64,000 bases of DNA, taken from assembly GCF_019801015.1 (NCBI RefSeq), contig NZ_JAHVJZ010000007.1, positions 62,001 to 126,000 of the forward strand, given 5' to 3'. This document shows positions 60,533 through 64,000 of this stretch, piece by piece. Every line of letters starts with the position of its first letter. Position 1 is the stretch's first letter. The translations under genes were made by a program, and so were the position numbers. A model generated the notes under the pieces. The model was not told the DNA's origin. It did not search any database and was given only the letters and a program-made list of their open reading frames with translations. Source of the stretch: Marinobacter nauticus (GTDB lineage Bacteria; Pseudomonadota; Gammaproteobacteria; Enterobacterales; Shewanellaceae).

Positions 60533-61632
60533 TGTCCATGCCGCCGAAAGTGTTACTGCTGGATCTCTCCAGGCAGATTGGCGGCGCCAGCAGTCGGGTA
60601 CTGGGCCTGTTGAGCCAGTATCCGGAAGGCGCCGCAATCCTGGGAGCGCTGACCGACAGCCCGGTGTATCTGGAGGCCCGCAGCCGGGGATTGCCGGTGG
60701 TGGGGCTGGGCCAGCATAAAGCGGATCCGCGGTTATTCCGACAACTGGTTCGCGCCTGTCGTGAACACAAGATAGCGTTGATCGACAGCCACAATATCCA
60801 GAGTCAGTTCTGGGCCCACTGGGCCTGTCGCTACTGCAATATTCCCCATATCAGTACCCTGAACTCCTGGTACGCCGACGAGTATCGCGGTGGCTGGCGG
60901 GGACGGCTCTACGCCACACTGGCAAAGACACTGAGACCCAAAGGGCCACTGATCGCGGTCTCCGAGTCGATTCGACAGTCGTTGATTCGGGAGTCGGTCG
61001 ACACAGAGCGGGTCCACCTGATCCCCAATGCCATTGCGCCTGCCGACGCCGTGTCACTGAGCCGCCGTCAATTGGCTGAGCGCCATCGGCTCAATCCGGA
61101 TCAACCCTGGCTGGTGATGGTCGCCCGGCTGGAGCACGCCAAACGGGCCGACCGCTTTATCGAAATCCTGAACGCCCTGCCGGAGTGCCAGGGCATATTG
61201 ATTGGCGATGGCCATCTGCAACCGGCATTAACTCAGCAGGCACAGCACACATCCGCCTCGCTGTTGATGACCGGAGCACTGTCCCACAGTGAAACTCAAG
61301 CCTGGATGGCCGCTGCAGACATACTGGTGCTGACGTCCGACACCGAAGGCACGCCCCTGGTACTGCTGGAAGGCGCTGCACTGGCCAAACCCATGGTCGC
61401 GACCGCCGTGGGCGGCATTCCGGAGCTGTTTGATGACGGCCACCATGCCCGAATTGTGGCCCCTGACACGGCCGCGTTGGTCGAAGCATTGAAGCCGATG
61501 CTGGCGGCACCGGAGCAAGCCGCAGAAATGGGGCTGGCCGCCCGGCAGCGGGTGCACCAGCGATTCAATCCTCAGCAACAAATTGCCCAAACCCTGTCAG
61601 CGTACCGGGCGGCTTTGGAGCACCCGCAATGA
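60532..61632 (+). CDS. Glycosyltransferase family 4
   Basis: 366 residues, start at ATG 60532 (overlapping the previous stop by 1 bp) or 60538. GT-B: 'LLDLSRQIGGASSRVLGLLSQYPEG', 'IDSHNIQSQFWAHWACRYCN', 'LVMVARLEHAKRADRFIEILNAL', and the donor motif 'VLTSDTEGTPLVLLEGAALAKPMVATAVGGIPELFDDG' (E-x7-E). Retaining enzyme; sugar unknown. Part of the repeat-unit assembly set. Confidence 0.88.
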   Translation: MSMPPKVLLLDLSRQIGGASSRVLGLLSQYPEGAAILGALTDSPVYLEARSRGLPVVGLGQHKADPRLFRQLVRACREHKIALIDSHNIQSQFWAHWACRYCNIPHISTLNSWYADEYRGGWRGRLYATLAKTLRPKGPLIAVSESIRQSLIRESVDTERVHLIPNAIAPADAVSLSRRQLAERHRLNPDQPWLVMVARLEHAKRADRFIEILNALPECQGILIGDGHLQPALTQQAQHTSASLLMTGALSHSETQAWMAAADILVLTSDTEGTPLVLLEGAALAKPMVATAVGGIPELFDDGHHARIVAPDTAALVEALKPMLAAPEQAAEMGLAARQRVHQRFNPQQQIAQTLSAYRAALEHPQ

Positions 61633-62795
61633 CCCAACTTCTGGCCCACATCGATTGCCTGGAGCGATACCGGTTTTTTCAGCGCCTCAGCACCGCACTG
61701 CCCGACCACCGCTGGCAATTGATAACCGGCCGGCTGTCGTTACTGCGCCTCGCCCGCCAGGATGGGTTTCCCTGCCATTGGCTGCGTCGCGGTGCACCTT
61801 CGCTGCCCGAACAGCCCAAGGCAGGACTGGAGCAAGCATTAGCGTGGCGTTCGCCTCAACACTGGAAACAACTGCAAAACGCCACCTGGGAGGCACTGGA
61901 AGCCCTGGCAGCAGTCGACTGCACCCTGTTGATCTGGAACGGCTGCCGCACCGTCGAGCAAACCATGACCCGCTTTGCTCAACAGCGTAATCTCAAGGTG
62001 GTGTATCTCGAACTGGGCAACTTTCCCGGCAGGCTGTTTGCGGATCCGCAAGGCGTCAACGCCCAGTCCCGACTGGCCAGCCGACCGGAGATTCTGGATA
62101 CGCTGACGGACCCGGTTGAGGCCTTTGAGAACTGGCGGGCCGATTATTTGGCGCGCCGCCAGCAGCCCCCGCAAAGTGCCCAGGTAACGCGGGTCAATCA
62201 GCGCTGGTGGCTCGACCAACTCGGCTACCTGATGGGTGGCCTCAGTGCCGACGAGCCGCTCTGGAAACGGGCCTGGCGGAAGTGGCGCGCCCGGCGTCAG
62301 CGGATCCCGGCGTCAGCCACCATCCCCACAGTGCCATTCGTGCTTTACCCCATGCAGGTCAGCAGCGACAGTCAGTTGCTGTTCAACAGTGACGTGGGTA
62401 ACCAGCAAGCGCTGCAACAGGCGTCGGAGTACGCCCGCTCTCTGGGCATGACACTGTGCATTAAGCCCCACCCGGCAGAGCCGGACCCGGATGTCCTGCC
62501 GTGGCTGCTGGCCCAAAGCCAGGCGCACGGCTGGCTGCTGACGTCCGCCCCCATGCCTCAACTGCTGCCCCATGCGGAAGCGGTGGTGACCATCAACTCC
62601 ACCGTGGGCCTGGAGGCGCTGTTGCTGGACAAACCCCTGCAAGTGCTGGGACGCTGTCACTACTCGGCATTCACGCCCAAACGATTGCGCCAATACCTGA
62701 TGAGCCATCTGCTTCCCATCGACTATTTTACCGCTGACCCCATCACCCGTGCCCAGGCTGACGCCTTGCTCGCCCATGCGGAGACAGTGCAATGA
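61629..62795 (+). CDS. KpsS/KpsC-like capsule polysaccharide enzyme
   Basis: 388 residues, no signal. The C-terminal half resembles the Capsule_synth family (PF05159): 'FVLYPMQVSSDSQLLFNS', 'MTLCIKPHPAEPDPDVLP', 'AVVTINSTVGLEALLLDKPLQVLGRCHY'. In group 2 capsules this family transfers Kdo to the lipid anchor. The N-terminal half ('LIWNGCRTVEQTMTRFAQQRNLKVVYLELGNFPGRLF') also matches the family's 'WNG' segment. In a Wzy-type operon it may add a Kdo-like or other sugar, rather than build a Kdo linker. Overlaps both neighbours by 4 bp. Confidence 0.72.
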   Translation: MTQLLAHIDCLERYRFFQRLSTALPDHRWQLITGRLSLLRLARQDGFPCHWLRRGAPSLPEQPKAGLEQALAWRSPQHWKQLQNATWEALEALAAVDCTLLIWNGCRTVEQTMTRFAQQRNLKVVYLELGNFPGRLFADPQGVNAQSRLASRPEILDTLTDPVEAFENWRADYLARRQQPPQSAQVTRVNQRWWLDQLGYLMGGLSADEPLWKRAWRKWRARRQRIPASATIPTVPFVLYPMQVSSDSQLLFNSDVGNQQALQQASEYARSLGMTLCIKPHPAEPDPDVLPWLLAQSQAHGWLLTSAPMPQLLPHAEAVVTINSTVGLEALLLDKPLQVLGRCHYSAFTPKRLRQYLMSHLLPIDYFTADPITRAQADALLAHAETVQ

Positions 62796-63928
62796 CCCGC
62801 CATCTGTGGCCCTTAGTACTCGCGCTGCTCTGCACGGCAGCAGGCGCGGGTGAGCGTCCCTACCACGCGGACAGTCCCTGGAACCTGCCCATCGGCAACG
62901 CGCCTAAAATCGACCCCAACTCCGCGTTCTATCTGGAGCAGATGAGTGGCGTGTTTGGCATCGATCCGAACCAGTACACCATGCCGGTGTACCAGATTGA
63001 TGCCGAGCAGCCGATGAAGCCGGTGGTGCTCTCCGGCGTGTTCTCCGAGGTCAGTAACGACGGCAGGGATCTCAAGCTGATCAAACGCACCACACTCTGG
63101 GCGCCGATTCCCGACGGGGCACGTGCCGCCAAAGGCAGTGACAGCCAGATCGTGCTCTGGGATCCGGTGACCGGTGACGAATGGGGCTTCTGGCAGGCCC
63201 GCCCCCTGCCTGACGGCAGTTGGATGGCGGTCAACGGATACCGCTACAACACCCGCTGGAGCGGCATTCCGCCAACGGGCTTTATCAGTCGCGGCGCCGG
63301 CGTGCCCTACCTGATTGGGCTGGTGCGGCCCTGGGAGATCGCGCAGGGTCACATCGACCACGCCATCGCCCTGGGGATCAACTACCCCAATCCGATGCAC
63401 GTCCGTCCTGCCACCAAAAGCGACGGCAAGGCCTTTGAGCCCCACTATCTGCCGATGGGCGCCCGACTGCAGCTGGACCCCGACCTTACCGACGCCGACT
63501 TTGACCGCTGGAAGTTGACGCCCACCGAGCGGATCGTCGCCCGGGCATTACAACGCTACGGCATGATCCTGATCGACGGCAGCGGCCATCCCAAGCTGTA
63601 CGCCGAATACGAGGGCACCGCACACTGGAATGGCGAGCTGCACAACAAGACTCTGCGACGCATTCCTTATGAGGCGTTCCGGGTGCTGGACCTGCGCCAG
63701 CAGCCCCCCACCGTGGCCCCTCAGGTTCATGTCGAGGTGACCACCGCGGGACGGCGGATTGACTGGCCTGCCGTCGCTGGCGCCAACCGCTACCGGCTGT
63801 GGCTGGATGATGAGGTGCAGGAGCAGACATCTGGCCCCATCTCAGTGTCTGCCGGCGTGAAACGGCTTCGTATCGCAGCCCTGAACCATCAGGGCCTCGG
63901 CCCCATCACAGAGGTGGTGCTGCCATGA
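62792..63928 (+). CDS. Exported protein of unknown function, polysaccharide operon
   Basis: 378 residues with a signal peptide ending CTAAGAG. The main domain (about 22-290) has strongly conserved-looking features: 'DSPWNLPIGNAPKIDPNSA', 'GRDLKLIKRTTLWAPIPDGARAA', 'VLWDPVTGDEWGFWQARPLPDGSW', 'GHIDHAIALGINYPNPMHVRPATKSDG' and 'LPMGARLQLDPDL', 'ALQRYGMILIDGSG'. I have an impression of similar exported proteins in actinobacteria but cannot name the family. The last ~75 residues look like a fibronectin-III-type module. A polymer-modifying or binding role in the periplasm is inferred from the operon. Confidence 0.65.
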   Translation: MTRHLWPLVLALLCTAAGAGERPYHADSPWNLPIGNAPKIDPNSAFYLEQMSGVFGIDPNQYTMPVYQIDAEQPMKPVVLSGVFSEVSNDGRDLKLIKRTTLWAPIPDGARAAKGSDSQIVLWDPVTGDEWGFWQARPLPDGSWMAVNGYRYNTRWSGIPPTGFISRGAGVPYLIGLVRPWEIAQGHIDHAIALGINYPNPMHVRPATKSDGKAFEPHYLPMGARLQLDPDLTDADFDRWKLTPTERIVARALQRYGMILIDGSGHPKLYAEYEGTAHWNGELHNKTLRRIPYEAFRVLDLRQQPPTVAPQVHVEVTTAGRRIDWPAVAGANRYRLWLDDEVQEQTSGPISVSAGVKRLRIAALNHQGLGPITEVVLP

Positions 63929-64000
63929 GTCGCAAATCCGTCGCGCAACTGGCCGCCAGCCGCGGACTGCGCCACGGGCTCGGCCTGATCACCGCCTTTA
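63925..64000 (+). CDS. Partial gene at window end, possible flippase
   Basis: Only 25 residues are visible (MSRKSVAQLAASRGLRHGLG then LITAF). The ATG overlaps the previous stop by 4 bp, so it continues the operon. The basic start and the onset of a hydrophobic stretch fit a membrane protein; a Wzx flippase is missing from the operon so far and would fit, but this is a guess. Confidence 0.4.
   Translation, partial: MSRKSVAQLAASRGLRHGLGLITAF

Overview
The window looks like chromosome of a marine, Shewanella/Ferrimonas-type gammaproteobacterium (order Alteromonadales); I favour Ferrimonas, by inference from protein character and gene order only. The base composition is GC-rich. The housekeeping order waaA ... 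coaD-mutM-(rpmG-rpmB)-radC-coaBC-dut-slmA-pyrE-rph-yicC is typical of that group. I saw no tRNA, rRNA, insertion sequence, integrase or CRISPR array.

Layout. (1) 224-3641: a DUF2057 periplasmic protein, two PepSY membrane proteins (one fused to a [2Fe-2S] ferredoxin domain), and a DUF2975 / XRE-regulator / membrane-protein operon with a strong palindrome upstream. (2) 3800-12102: a His-rich DUF4382 lipoprotein, then a copper cluster on the minus strand: a small His/Cys/Met-rich exported protein, a free protein with three heavy-metal-binding repeats, CusB with three more such repeats plus one divergent copy, CusA, CueR and CueP. (3) 12237-14472: ubiC, a lone FliL-like protein, glpG and glpE. 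(4) 14688-20670: a CzcCBA-type divalent-metal efflux operon, again led by a small exported His/Cys protein. (5) 20825-23810: kbl-tdh threonine catabolism and a TetR regulator.

(6) 23971-41279: an LPS/surface-glycan locus. It holds waaA, the Kdo kinase kdkA, a GT9 glycosyltransferase, ugd and a UDP-glucuronate epimerase, a GT4 enzyme, a TagD/TagF-like pair for glycerol-phosphate transfer, a sialyltransferase-like (GT52-type) protein, another glycosyltransferase, and a pseudaminic acid pathway (pseB, pseC, pseF, pseG, pseI). In that pathway a formyltransferase-like gene sits where the acetyltransferase PseH would be expected, so the product may be an N-formylated pseudaminic acid.

(7) 41304-51519: housekeeping genes. 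Between mutM and rpmG lies a strong candidate for an unannotated Fur-controlled small RNA of the RyhB kind (about 43155-43234): Fur-like palindrome, -35/-10, 5' stem, a GCTCACA core and a rho-independent terminator. (8) 51740-64000: a tightly overlapping Wzx/Wzy-type exopolysaccharide or capsule operon. It encodes a CpsD-like P-loop protein, a Wza-like export lipoprotein, a Wzz-like co-polymerase, an initiating sugar transferase with a PilZ-like tail, a Wzy/ligase-like protein, glycosyltransferases, a KpsS/KpsC-like enzyme, an unusual OmpA-WD40-FGE fusion protein, an unknown exported protein and a gene cut by the window end.

Functional calls rest on motifs and gene context read by eye. No database search was run.
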